Below are positions 1 to 7,187 of a stretch of DNA of 36,563 bases, piece by piece. Under the pieces are notes generated by a model that was given only the letters and a program-made list of their open reading frames with translations, made no database searches and had not been told where the DNA came from. The stretch's first letter is position 1. Every line of letters starts with the position of its first letter. A program made the translations under genes and the position numbers. The stretch comes from Candidatus Anaerofilum excrementigallinarum (lineage in GTDB: Bacteria > Bacillota > Clostridia > Oscillospirales > Ruminococcaceae), in assembly GCA_019115305.1 (NCBI GenBank), contig DXDW01000187.1, forward strand, positions 1-36,563, read 5' to 3'.

Positions 1-37
1 CAATTGCTCCAATCGACGCCTATATGGGCCGAAAGTC

Positions 38-66
38 TTGTAAATGCCGCGCATTTGTTTTATAGT
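38..66 (+). promoter_or_regulatory. sigma-A promoter of the BTAD regulator
   Basis: TTGTAA at 38-43 and TATAGT at 61-66 are separated by 17 bp, which predicts a start near 73 and a leader of about 70 nt. The leader contains a CTTTGCC/GGCAAAG inverted repeat (about 83-109) with a T-run in its loop. Promoter assignment is by eye. Confidence 0.6.
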
Positions 67-145
67 TATAAAGTACTCATGCTTTGCCGCGACTTTTTTG
101 GCAAAGTTGGTTAGAACCGCAAAACACCGAGGGGAGTGGTGAGAA

Positions 146-1390
146 ATGAGCGATTCAGCCAAAGTGATGCGTGTGAATATGTTGGGCGAATTTTCCATCT
201 ACTGCAATGGCGAGCCCATCCGGCTGGAAAACAATTACAGCACCAAGGCCATGAAGGCTTTGCAGCTGCTGCTGTACCGGGGCGAGCAGGGCATTCTGCG
301 GGACAGCCTGCTGGACACCCTGTTTTCCGGCGATTCCACCTCCGACCCTGTAAACAATCTGAAGGTCACCTTGTCCAATCTGCGGCGGCTGCTGGCCAAG
401 GTGGGTCTGCCGCCCGAGGTGACGGTGCAGTCCCACAACAAGCGGTACAGCTTTGTATGTCCCGGCGGCATCGATCTGGACGTGTGGGAGTTTGAGCGGC
501 TGCTGGGCAAGGCGGCCGCCAGCGAGCACGAGGAAGAACGGCGGGAATACCTGCTGCAGGCCGCCGATCTGTACAAGGGCGATTTTCTGCCCCATCTGTC
601 CGGCGAGGACTGGGTGCTGGTGACCGCCGCCAAGTACCGGCAGCAATATTTCGGCTGTGTCCAGGATCTGGCTGCCCTGTTGGGCCGTCGGGAGGAATGG
701 GAGCGGCTGTATGCCATCGCCACCCATGCGGCGGCGCTGCATCATCTGGAAGAATGGCAGTGCCTGCGCATCGACTGCCTGATGAAACTGGAACAGTACC
801 GGAAGGCCAAAGAGGTATACGACCAGGCTGTGCGGGAACTGGAGGAGGATTTTGTAGCCAAACCCAGCGCCGAGCTGGTAAAGCGGTTCCAGATGCTGAG
901 CCTGGCGGGGGACGAAAAGCGGGAAACCGTCACCCAGCTCACCAACCAGCTGCAGGAGGAGACCCGGGGCCGGGGCGCCTACTATTGCAGCTATCCCAGC
1001 TTTATCGACGTTTACCGCATGTGCTGCCGGATGATCGAGCGCAGCGGCCAAAGCGCCTATCTGCTGCTCTACTGGCTCACCGACAGCCGGAACAACACCC
1101 TGGAGGACAACCAGAAGATCGCCGCTGCCGCCCCCAAGCTGCGCAGCGCCATCCAGCAGAGTCTGCGCCGGGGCGACGCCTTCACCCAGCACGGCCGGGA
1201 CCGGTTTTTGGTGCTGCTCATCGGCACCAACCGGGAAAACTGCGAGCTGGTGCACCGGCGCATCGCCCAGCGGTACAAAGAGGACGCCGCCTGGGGCGTA
1301 TCCATCGCCCACGCGCTGCACATCGCCGGGGACTCCACTTTGGATTTCCAGGACGGCCGGTTCTGGCGGGCCTCCGACAGCACCCCCTGA
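146..1390 (+). CDS. SARP-like transcriptional regulator: winged helix + BTAD + degenerate GGDEF-like domain
   Basis: Predicted DNA-binding regulator of 414 residues. Residues about 8-105 read as an OmpR/SARP-type winged helix (LGEFSI start, conserved NNLKVTLSNLRRLL helix, then a YSF beta-strand). Residues about 110-255 are an all-helical bacterial transcriptional activation (BTAD) domain with TPR-like repeats and the typical DLYKGDFLP segment. The last 130 residues resemble a GGDEF domain: the stretch RRGDAFTQHGRDRF at 341-354 sits where diguanylate cyclases have RxxD...GGDEF, but the signature is GRDRF, so nucleotide cyclase activity is unlikely. The start is ATG at 146 behind a GAGGGGAG ribosome binding site. 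It is a single gene with its own promoter, and the target and signal are unknown. The first two domains are well supported. The third is inferred from pattern and may be a ligand-sensing or dimerisation module. Confidence 0.8.
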   Translation: MSDSAKVMRVNMLGEFSIYCNGEPIRLENNYSTKAMKALQLLLYRGEQGILRDSLLDTLFSGDSTSDPVNNLKVTLSNLRRLLAKVGLPPEVTVQSHNKRYSFVCPGGIDLDVWEFERLLGKAAASEHEEERREYLLQAADLYKGDFLPHLSGEDWVLVTAAKYRQQYFGCVQDLAALLGRREEWERLYAIATHAAALHHLEEWQCLRIDCLMKLEQYRKAKEVYDQAVRELEEDFVAKPSAELVKRFQMLSLAGDEKRETVTQLTNQLQEETRGRGAYYCSYPSFIDVYRMCCRMIERSGQSAYLLLYWLTDSRNNTLEDNQKIAAAAPKLRSAIQQSLRRGDAFTQHGRDRFLVLLIGTNRENCELVHRRIAQRYKEDAAWGVSIAHALHIAGDSTLDFQDGRFWRASDSTP

Positions 1391-1407
1391 TACATGGCTT
1401 TTTCACT

Positions 1408-1438
1408 GCTTTGGAGCTTTTCCAAGGCGGTGTTTTTT
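1408..1438 (+). terminator. weak terminator candidate
   Basis: A short TTGGA/TCCAA hairpin lies about 18 bp after the stop of the BTAD regulator, and a T6 run (1433-1438) follows a few bases later. The stem is short, so this is only a candidate. Confidence 0.3.
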
Positions 1439-1511
1439 ATCCGCGTTTTTTGGCTTTTCAGTCCAAGTCTCGTCAAAGTCTATGAAATTTTTTCACTGCA
1501 AAGCTATTATC

Positions 1512-1540
1512 TTGAATTAACGCCCATTTTGTGGTATGCT
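1512..1540 (+). promoter_or_regulatory. promoter of the BlaI-type gene, extended -10
   Basis: TTGAAT at 1512-1517, 17 bp, then TATGCT at 1535-1540, preceded by TGTGG (1530-1534), which makes an extended -10. The predicted leader of about 88 nt would leave room for autoregulation by the encoded repressor, but I see no TACA/TGTA-type BlaI dyad. Confidence 0.55.
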
Positions 1541-1635
1541 AATGAGTGAAATGATATTTTTTAGTTGCGGTACGAAGCAGGCTGCCGCAATACGGAATGG
1601 AACAAGCGAATTTTGAACGAGAGGAAAATCGACAG

Positions 1636-1953
1636 ATGGAAGCAACAAAATTGTTTGACGCTGAGTGGAACCTGATGTGCTTTGTGTGGGCCAATCAGCC
1701 CTCTACCGCCAGCCAGGCGGCAGCCTATGCGCTGAAAGCCTTCAACTGGAAAAAGAACACCACCTACACTGTGATCAAGCGGCTGGTGGAAAAGAAGATC
1801 CTGCGTCGCGATGAGCCCGGCTTTGTCATCACCCCGCTGGTGCAGAAAGACGAAGTCCAGCGTGCCGAGGCGACCTGGGTGCTGAACAACCGCTTTGACG
1901 GCGATGTGAACGCCCTGCGGGAGACTCTGCGCGCCGCCGGTTACCAGCTGTAA
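1636..1953 (+). CDS. BlaI/MecI-family transcriptional repressor
   Basis: A 105-residue winged-helix protein of the penicillinase repressor family. It has the family order: a short acidic N-terminus (LFDAEWNLMCFVW), a recognition region with NTTYTVIKRLVEKKILRR, a beta wing (PGFVITPLV), and a short C-terminal dimerisation helix. ATG at 1636 is chosen over an in-frame ATG at 1597 because ACGAGAGGA lies at a suitable distance only from the former. BlaI proteins normally repress beta-lactamase or metalloprotease genes and are cleaved after BlaR1 signalling; no BlaR1-type sensor is in this window. The C-terminal half is shorter than in classical BlaI (about 125 residues). The target is unknown. The gene stands alone between its own promoter and a terminator. 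Confidence 0.8.
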   Translation: MEATKLFDAEWNLMCFVWANQPSTASQAAAYALKAFNWKKNTTYTVIKRLVEKKILRRDEPGFVITPLVQKDEVQRAEATWVLNNRFDGDVNALRETLRAAGYQL

Positions 1954-1978
1954 GCACGGTTCTGTTCCTTTTTCAAAA

Positions 1979-2014
1979 CGGTCGGTTCCCCTTTGGGGGG
2001 CACCGGCCTTTTTT
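1979..2014 (+). terminator. intrinsic terminator after the BlaI-type gene
   Basis: GGTCGGTTCCCC pairs with GGGGGGCACCGGCC around a short loop and is followed by T6 at 2009-2014, 26 bp after the stop codon. Confidence 0.75.
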
Positions 2015-2036
2015 GCTGTCTGTCTTTTCCACGAAA

Positions 2037-2087
2037 AAAGAGAGTTTTCAACTTTTCACCAACGAAATGTTGAAAACTCTCTTTCTT
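2037..2087. terminator. bidirectional hairpin between convergent genes
   Basis: A perfect 16-bp inverted repeat (2037-2052 with 2069-2084) flanks a 16-nt loop. A-runs on the left (2034-2039) and T-runs on the right (2082-2089) give U-tracts on both strands, so it can end the minus-strand radical SAM gene and back up the plus-strand terminator at 1979-2014. Confidence 0.75.
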
Positions 2088-2104
2088 TTATCCGTTATAT
2101 GGTC

Positions 2105-3232
2105 TCAGCGGAACATGCCCGGCTGGGTGCGGGCCAGAAAATCCGCCGCCTGGCGCAGCCGGGGCGCCGCGTAGGCGAAAAATTCCCGGTAGCTTTCGCA
2201 GTAATAGTTGAGGCTGGCAGGGCCGTCCACGCAGTCCCGGCGGCAGCCGCCCCGGCAGAGCGCCAGCCAGGGGCAGGCCTGGCATTCGGCGGGCTTTTGA
2301 AGGGAATCCTCGATAAATCGAATTTCTTTCCGCTTCTGGTCCAGCTCTTCCAGGGTGTTTTCGGGGATGCGGCCCAGCCGGAAGGCGTCCAGGGCGTAAA
2401 AGTCGCAGGGGAACACGCTGCCGTCGGCCTCCACCAGATACTGCACGTTGCAGTGTCCCGCCATAGCGCAGCTTTCCGGCGGGCGGCCGTTGAGCATCAT
2501 CATCAGATTGTCGAAATACCGCACCGACACCACAAAGCCCCGGCGCAGGTCGTTGAACCACAGATCAAACAGCTTTTTGAGGAACTCGCCGTACTCCTTG
2601 GGGCTCAGGGAATACTCTTCCCCGCCCCGCTGGCTTTCCAGGGCATCCATGCAGGGTATATACTGATGGTATAGGTACCCTCTCTTGATATACGAATTGT
2701 ATACGCTGGTGATATTTTTGGCCAGCTGCCGGGTGACCACCGTGAGGATATTGAATTCCACCCCGTGCTGGGTCATGAGCTGGGCCGCCCGCTGCACCTG
2801 GGCAAAGCTGCCGGCGCCCCCGGGGCCCTGGCGGTAGAGGTCGTGGGTCTGCTTGACGCCGTCCATGGAAAGGCCCACAAGAAAGTGGTTTTTGGCCAGA
2901 AAACGGCACCAGTCGGCGTCGATGACCATGCCGTTGGTTTGCAGCGCGTTGGTCACCCGCAGGCCGGGGCGGCTGTATTTCTGTTCCAGCCGGACCACGT
3001 CCTCGAAAAAGTCCAGGCCGGCCAAAGTGGGCTCGCCCCCCTGAAAGGCAAAGGTACAGCTGCCCCGAGCGTTTTGCATAAACAGCCGCACCACCTCTTC
3101 CAGGGTTTCCCGGCTCATTTTGCCGTAGTTGGGCACCTGGCGGATGGCGGCCTCGTCGGCATAGAAGCAATATTTGCACCGCAGGTTGCAGCTGGCGCTG
3201 GCGGGCTTGATCATCACATTGATCGGATGCAT
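2105..3232 (-). CDS. radical SAM/SPASM protein, anaerobic sulfatase-maturating enzyme type
   Basis: A 375-residue protein of the anSME/ChuR family, which converts an active-site Cys or Ser of sulfatases into formylglycine without oxygen. The radical SAM cluster motif CX3CX2C is at Cys15, Cys19 and Cys22 (CNLRCKYC), followed by the GGEPTL motif near residue 65. The C-terminal SPASM region has many cysteines (C..MAGHC, CDFYA, then CQACPWLALCRGGCRRDC) that would hold two auxiliary 4Fe-4S clusters. Length is normal for the family. The start is ATG at 3232 behind GGGGAGG. It is transcribed divergently from a LysR regulator 107 bp away. No sulfatase lies in the window, so the substrate must be elsewhere; related SPASM enzymes that modify peptides cannot be excluded, but no small precursor gene is visible nearby. 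Confidence 0.85.
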   Translation of the reverse strand: MHPINVMIKPASASCNLRCKYCFYADEAAIRQVPNYGKMSRETLEEVVRLFMQNARGSCTFAFQGGEPTLAGLDFFEDVVRLEQKYSRPGLRVTNALQTNGMVIDADWCRFLAKNHFLVGLSMDGVKQTHDLYRQGPGGAGSFAQVQRAAQLMTQHGVEFNILTVVTRQLAKNITSVYNSYIKRGYLYHQYIPCMDALESQRGGEEYSLSPKEYGEFLKKLFDLWFNDLRRGFVVSVRYFDNLMMMLNGRPPESCAMAGHCNVQYLVEADGSVFPCDFYALDAFRLGRIPENTLEELDQKRKEIRFIEDSLQKPAECQACPWLALCRGGCRRDCVDGPASLNYYCESYREFFAYAAPRLRQAADFLARTQPGMFR

Positions 3233-3279
3233 GGAAAACCTCCCCTTTGTGCCCCCGCTGGCGGGGAGCTCTTGACAAA

Positions 3280-3308
3280 AGTATACTCCGGGGAGGATGA
3301 TATGTAAA
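3280..3308 (-). promoter_or_regulatory. promoter of the radical SAM gene
   Basis: On the minus strand TTTACA (3308-3303) and TATACT (3285-3280) are 17 bp apart. The -10 lies in the palindrome AGTATACT (3280-3287). A plus-strand TTGACA at 3272-3277 overlaps the predicted start site and may belong to the LysR gene, but it has no good -10. Confidence 0.6.
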
Positions 3309-3339
3309 ATGAAATTTTTTCTGAAGGGAGGGCTGCGGC

Positions 3340-4269
3340 GTGACGCTGCGCCATCTGCGCATTTATCTGGAGGTTTACCGCTGCGGCAGCATCACCCAGG
3401 CGGCCAAAAAGCTGTATATCTCCCAGCCATCGGTGAGCCAGGTGATCCAGGAGCTGGAAAGCCACTACGGACTGCATCTCTTCGACCGCATCTCCCGCCG
3501 GATGCAGCCCACCGAGGAGGGGCGTCGGTTTTACGACTATGCCTACCACATTATTGCTCTGTTTGACGAGCTGGAGGAGGGCGCCCAGCACTGGGAGGCC
3601 AGCGGACGGCTGCGCATCGGCTGCAGCGTGACCATCGGCACCCATTTTCTGCCGGGTCTGCTGCTGCGGTTCCGGCGGATGTACCCCGAACTGACCATCA
3701 CCGCCCAGATCCGCAACTCCACCCAGCTGGAGGAACTGGTCTACCAGGGCAAACTGGACCTGGCCCTGGTGGAGGGCCTGCAGTCCAACCCCCACCTCAC
3801 CCACATTCCCCTTTCCACCGACAAACTGGTGGTGATCGCGCCCCCGGGGCATCCTCTGGCCGACCGGGACCGGGTGGAGGTCAGCGAGCTGGCCGGCCAG
3901 CCCTTTGTGCTGCGGGAGACCGGCAGCGCCGGCCGGGATATTTTCGATGGACTCATGGCCTCCCACGGGTTTGTGGTGGAGCCGCTGATTGAAAGCATCA
4001 GCACCGAGGCGGTGCTGGTGGCGGTGGCGTCGGGACTGGGGCTTTCGGTGCTGCCCGAGATGATGGTGCGCCAGGCGCTGCAGCGGGGCCGGGTCTGCCG
4101 GCTGCAGGTGGGCGAACTGGAACTGGAACGGCAGTTTTCCCTGACCCACCACAAAAACAAATACCTCACCGCTCCGGCCCAGGCTTTTGCAGCCCTCTGC
4201 CAGGCCATGTTCGCCCGGCGGGCCTTGCCGGCTCACGCCGACGAAACGGAGGAAAAAAGAGAAAAATAA
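3340..4269 (+). CDS. LysR-family transcriptional regulator
   Basis: A 309-residue LysR-type regulator. Residues 1-60 form the winged helix-turn-helix (GSITQAAKKLYISQPSVSQ), and residues about 90-295 form the two-lobed periplasmic-binding-protein-like effector domain. The start is GTG at 3340 behind GAAGGGAGGG; no better start lies upstream. LysR proteins usually control the gene they diverge from, here the sulfatase-maturase-type radical SAM gene, so that gene is the first candidate target along with autoregulation. The effector is unknown. The tail after about residue 295 is short, charged and low in complexity (DETEEKREK). Confidence 0.9.
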   Translation: MTLRHLRIYLEVYRCGSITQAAKKLYISQPSVSQVIQELESHYGLHLFDRISRRMQPTEEGRRFYDYAYHIIALFDELEEGAQHWEASGRLRIGCSVTIGTHFLPGLLLRFRRMYPELTITAQIRNSTQLEELVYQGKLDLALVEGLQSNPHLTHIPLSTDKLVVIAPPGHPLADRDRVEVSELAGQPFVLRETGSAGRDIFDGLMASHGFVVEPLIESISTEAVLVAVASGLGLSVLPEMMVRQALQRGRVCRLQVGELELERQFSLTHHKNKYLTAPAQAFAALCQAMFARRALPAHADETEEKREK

Positions 4270-4272
4270 AAG

Positions 4273-4310
4273 GGCGGGCCCCCGCATCCTTTCGGATGCG
4301 GGGGCCCGCC
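4273..4310. terminator. 17-bp GC hairpin between LysR and hsp20
   Basis: A perfect 17-bp inverted repeat (4273-4289 with 4294-4310) with a TTTC loop. The T-rich tract is on the minus-strand side (AAAAATAAAA at 4262-4271 in plus orientation), so it should chiefly terminate hsp20; the plus-strand side lacks a U-tract. Confidence 0.75.
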
Positions 4311-4322
4311 TGCGCAGAGGTG

Positions 4323-4763
4323 TTATTCAATGGCGATGTAGTTGGTCTGAGGGATCTCCCGGTGGACCTTCTTGGGCACCGTCAGCCGCAGGATACCGTC
4401 CTCAAACTTGGCGGTAACATCCTCCCGGGCGACGCTGTCGCCCACATAGAAGCTCCGGCTGCTCTGGCCGGTATACCGCTCCCGGCGGATATAGCGGCCC
4501 TCCTTGTCCTTCTGGTCCTTGTCCAAGCCCTTGCTGGCGCTGATGGTCAGATAGCCGTTTTCCAGCTGCACCTGGATCTCGTCCTTCTTGAAGCCGGGCA
4601 GGTCGACATCCAGCTCATAGGCGGTATCGGTCTCCCGCACATCGGTTTTCATCAGGCCCCGGGCGTGTTTGCCGTACAGCTCCCGGCTTACCGGCAGCAT
4701 GGTGTCAAAGGGATCGGCGAACAGTTCATCAAACAGATTGCTATTAAAAATGGTGGGCAACAT
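4323..4763 (-). CDS. small heat shock protein, Hsp20/alpha-crystallin family
   Basis: A 146-residue ATP-independent holdase chaperone. The N-terminal 35 residues are the variable hydrophobic arm (MLPTIFNSNLFDELF). The alpha-crystallin domain runs from about residue 38 to 138, with ELDVDLPGFKKDEI and, near residues 120-132, the A-x-x-x-n-GIL-x-LTVPKK hallmark. A short C-terminal tail follows; it carries YIAIE, which resembles the IxI anchoring motif. The start is ATG at 4763 behind GGAGGA. The gene is monocistronic and lies under a CIRCE operator, so HrcA repression is expected. Its leader of about 148 nt is unusually long. Confidence 0.93.
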   Translation of the reverse strand: MLPTIFNSNLFDELFADPFDTMLPVSRELYGKHARGLMKTDVRETDTAYELDVDLPGFKKDEIQVQLENGYLTISASKGLDKDQKDKEGRYIRRERYTGQSSRSFYVGDSVAREDVTAKFEDGILRLTVPKKVHREIPQTNYIAIE

Positions 4764-4917
4764 ACTTCATTCCTCCGTTTCAGTTGCTGCGCCGGAACTT
4801 TTGCTCCGGCGGTGATGCCGCCCTTCCGGGCTTTGGGGGCCCGGAGGTTTGGTTCGTTTTTTGTATCCGCCTTCCGGGGGCTTTGTTTTCCTTTGCCCTC
4901 CTTCCGGCTACAATTTT

Positions 4918-4945
4918 ATTATACTCAACTTTTTAGCACTCGCAA
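4918..4945 (-). promoter_or_regulatory. hsp20 promoter
   Basis: On the minus strand TTGCGA (4945-4940) and TATAAT (4923-4918) are separated by 16 bp. The -35 lies inside the CIRCE element, so bound HrcA would block RNA polymerase directly. Confidence 0.7.
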
Positions 4946-4959
4946 GCATAGAGTGCTAA
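4933..4959. promoter_or_regulatory. CIRCE operator (HrcA binding site)
   Basis: TTAGCACTC, nine bases, GAGTGCTAA: an exact match to the CIRCE consensus. It overlaps the hsp20 promoter. HrcA itself is not in the window. Confidence 0.97.
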
Positions 4960-5058
4960 AATTAACACAATCGACATACTTTTTACCGGATTTTTGCACA
5001 AACGTTTCGATTTATCGTGCAATGTTTGGAATTTTTTATTTTGGGCAGCCTTCTTTAT

Positions 5059-5074
5059 ATAGGTATATACCTAT
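5059..5074. promoter_or_regulatory. 16-bp palindrome, possible operator upstream of the TauE gene
   Basis: ATAGGTATATACCTAT is a perfect palindrome lying 24 bp upstream of the -35 of the TauE promoter, followed by two AGATATT repeats. It could be an activator or repressor site. No cognate regulator is identified. Confidence 0.4.
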
Positions 5075-5097
5075 GCTATTGTTAGATATTTAGATAT

Positions 5098-5126
5098 TTT
5101 ACTTATGTTTTGCGCCGGGGTATAAT
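5098..5126 (+). promoter_or_regulatory. promoter of the TauE/SafE gene
   Basis: TTTACT at 5098-5103, 17 bp, TATAAT at 5121-5126. The leader would be about 68 nt. Confidence 0.7.
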
Positions 5127-5200
5127 AGAAAGTAAAGCGCGTATTCTCCGCACACTGCCCCGCGGCTGCGGCCGCCTCAGGAAAGGAAACGGGATTTATT

Positions 5201-5986
5201 ATGATGTTGTTCTTTTTGATCATCAGCCTTGCGGCCAGCATTGTAGGCGCCATCTGCGGCATCGGCGGCGGGGTAATCATCAAGCCGCTGCTGGACGTCA
5301 CCGGCCTGGCCACCGTGGCCACCAGCAGCTTTTTGTCGGGCTGCACTGTGCTGGCCATGAGCTGCTACTCGGTGGGCAAGCTGATGATTTCGGGAGAAAG
5401 CCGCATCAATCTGCGCCGCAGCACCCCTCTGGTCATCGGCAGCATTGCCGGCGGCTTTCTGGGCAGCCAGCTGTTCGGGCTGGTGCAGGGTCTTTTCGCC
5501 AGCCCCGACACCGCCGGCGCGGTGCAGGCAGGCTGCCTGCTGGTGGTGACCTTGGGCACCTTGCTCTACACCATGTTCAAGGACCGGTTCCACACCCTGG
5601 ACGTGAAAAACGACCTGCTCATTGTTCTCATCGGCGTATTCCTGGGCGCCATGAGCAGTTTTCTGGGCATCGGCGGCGGGCCCATCAACCTGGTGATCCT
5701 GTTCTATTTCTTCAGCATGGAGACCAAGACCGCCTCCCAGAACAGCCTGTATGTGATCTTGTTCAGCCAGATCTCCAACCTGGTCACCACCTTCGCCACC
5801 GGCTCGGTGCCGGAGTTTGAGCCGGTAGCCCTGGTGCTGATGATCGCCGGCGGCATCGGCGGCGGCATCATCGGCCGGGCCCTGAGCAAGCGGATGGACA
5901 ACTCCCACACCGACAAGCTGCTCATGGGTCTGATGGTGGTTATCATGGGCGTCTGCGTCTACAACATGACCCGCTTTCTGGCCTGA
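5201..5986 (+). CDS. TauE/SafE (DUF81) family membrane permease
   Basis: A 261-residue integral membrane protein of the TauE/SafE family, whose members export sulfite, sulfoacetate or other organic anions. It has about seven or eight hydrophobic segments and the internal duplication typical of the family: GIGGG at residues 20-24 and GIGGGP at 155-160, each in a short re-entrant stretch. ATG ATG at 5201/5204 follows an AGGAAAGGAAA site; either could start. The gene has its own promoter and terminator, so no neighbour points to the substrate. The anion carried here is unknown. Confidence 0.85.
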   Translation: MMLFFLIISLAASIVGAICGIGGGVIIKPLLDVTGLATVATSSFLSGCTVLAMSCYSVGKLMISGESRINLRRSTPLVIGSIAGGFLGSQLFGLVQGLFASPDTAGAVQAGCLLVVTLGTLLYTMFKDRFHTLDVKNDLLIVLIGVFLGAMSSFLGIGGGPINLVILFYFFSMETKTASQNSLYVILFSQISNLVTTFATGSVPEFEPVALVLMIAGGIGGGIIGRALSKRMDNSHTDKLLMGLMVVIMGVCVYNMTRFLA

Positions 5987-6013
5987 GCCAGTTTCCCGCA
6001 GCACAATATAAGC

Positions 6014-6054
6014 AAAACCGCCCTCTGCCGGCAATCGGCAAAGGGCGGTTTTTT
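6014..6054. terminator. bidirectional terminator between TauE and glf
   Basis: AACCGCCCTCTGCCG pairs with CGGCAAAGGGCGGTT around GCAAT, with T6 on the right and A4 on the left. It serves the converging TauE and glf genes. Confidence 0.8.
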
Positions 6055-6072
6055 CTGTTCTTTTGGGGCGGA

Positions 6073-7173
6073 TCAGCCCAGCTCGGCGGCGGCGGTGTCC
6101 AGGGCAGCCCGGATCACCTTGTCCATGTCGTAGTACTTGTACCCGCCCAGCCGGCCGCCGAAAATCACGTCGGGGCGGCTGGCGGCCAGGGCCGCGTATT
6201 TCTGGTAGAGAGCCTGGTTCTTCTCGTCGTTCACCGGGTAGTAGGGCTCGGCCCCGGGCTGCCAGGCGGCGGGGTATTCCCGGCTGATCACCGTTTTGGG
6301 CTGGGTGCCGAACTCGAAATGCTTGTGCTCGATGATGCGGGTGTAGGGCACATCCCGGCTGGTGTAGTTGACCACCGCGTTGCCCTGGTAGTTGTCGCAG
6401 TCCAGCACCTCGGTCTCGAAGGTGACGGTGCGGTATTCCAAAGCGCCGTAGCAGAAGTCGAAGAACTCGTCGATCATGCCGGTGAACACCGTCTTTTGGG
6501 CGATGTCGGGATTTTCCCGGATAAACTCGGCGTAATCGGTGTCCAAGCGCACTTCGGCGCCATCCAGAAGGGCGTCGGTGAGGGCGTTGTACCCCTCCAC
6601 CGGGATGCCCTGGTGGGGGTCGGAGAAATAGTTGTTGTCGTAGACAAAGCGCAGGGGCAGACGCCGGATGATGAAGGCGGGCAGCTGGTCGCAGGGGCGG
6701 CCCCACTGCTTTTCGGTGTAGCCCTTCACCAGCTTTTCGTAGACGTCCCGGCCCACCAGCTTGAGGGCCTGTTCCTCCAGGTTTTTGGGCTCGCCGATGT
6801 TCAGCTCCTCGATCTGCTTGCGGATGATCTCCTTGGCCTCGGCGGGGGTGCGGATGTTCCACATCCGGGAAAAGGTGTTCATGTTAAAGGGCATGTTGTA
6901 CAGCTCGTCGCCGTACACCGCCACCGGGGAATTGATGTAGTGGTTGAAGTGGACAAACCGGTTGACATACTGCCAGACCTCCTCGTCGGAGGTGTGGAAG
7001 ATATGGGCGCCGTAGCGGTGGACCCGGATATCCTCCACCGTCTCGCAATGGATATTGCCGCCGGTGTGGCTGCGCCGGTCGATGACCAGACAGCTCTTGC
7101 CCTGGTCCATGGCCTGGCGGGCAAACACGGCCCCGAACAGGCCCGCGCCCACGATGAGATAATCGTATTTCAC
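6073..7173 (-). CDS. glf: UDP-galactopyranose mutase
   Basis: A 366-residue flavoenzyme that interconverts UDP-galactopyranose and UDP-galactofuranose, the donor for Galf-containing glycans. It opens with a Rossmann FAD motif (GAGLFG, residues 9-14) and GGN near residue 38, and carries the family signatures YGAHIFHT, INSPVAVY, YTEKQWG and the C-terminal GRLGGYKYYDMD. Length is normal. It is the second gene of a two-gene unit, 14 bp after the glycosyltransferase. The pairing suggests that the transferase adds Galf or a linked sugar to a cell-surface polymer. Confidence 0.95.
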   Translation of the reverse strand: MKYDYLIVGAGLFGAVFARQAMDQGKSCLVIDRRSHTGGNIHCETVEDIRVHRYGAHIFHTSDEEVWQYVNRFVHFNHYINSPVAVYGDELYNMPFNMNTFSRMWNIRTPAEAKEIIRKQIEELNIGEPKNLEEQALKLVGRDVYEKLVKGYTEKQWGRPCDQLPAFIIRRLPLRFVYDNNYFSDPHQGIPVEGYNALTDALLDGAEVRLDTDYAEFIRENPDIAQKTVFTGMIDEFFDFCYGALEYRTVTFETEVLDCDNYQGNAVVNYTSRDVPYTRIIEHKHFEFGTQPKTVISREYPAAWQPGAEPYYPVNDEKNQALYQKYAALAASRPDVIFGGRLGGYKYYDMDKVIRAALDTAAAELG

Positions 7174-7187
7174 AGCCCTTCCCCCTG

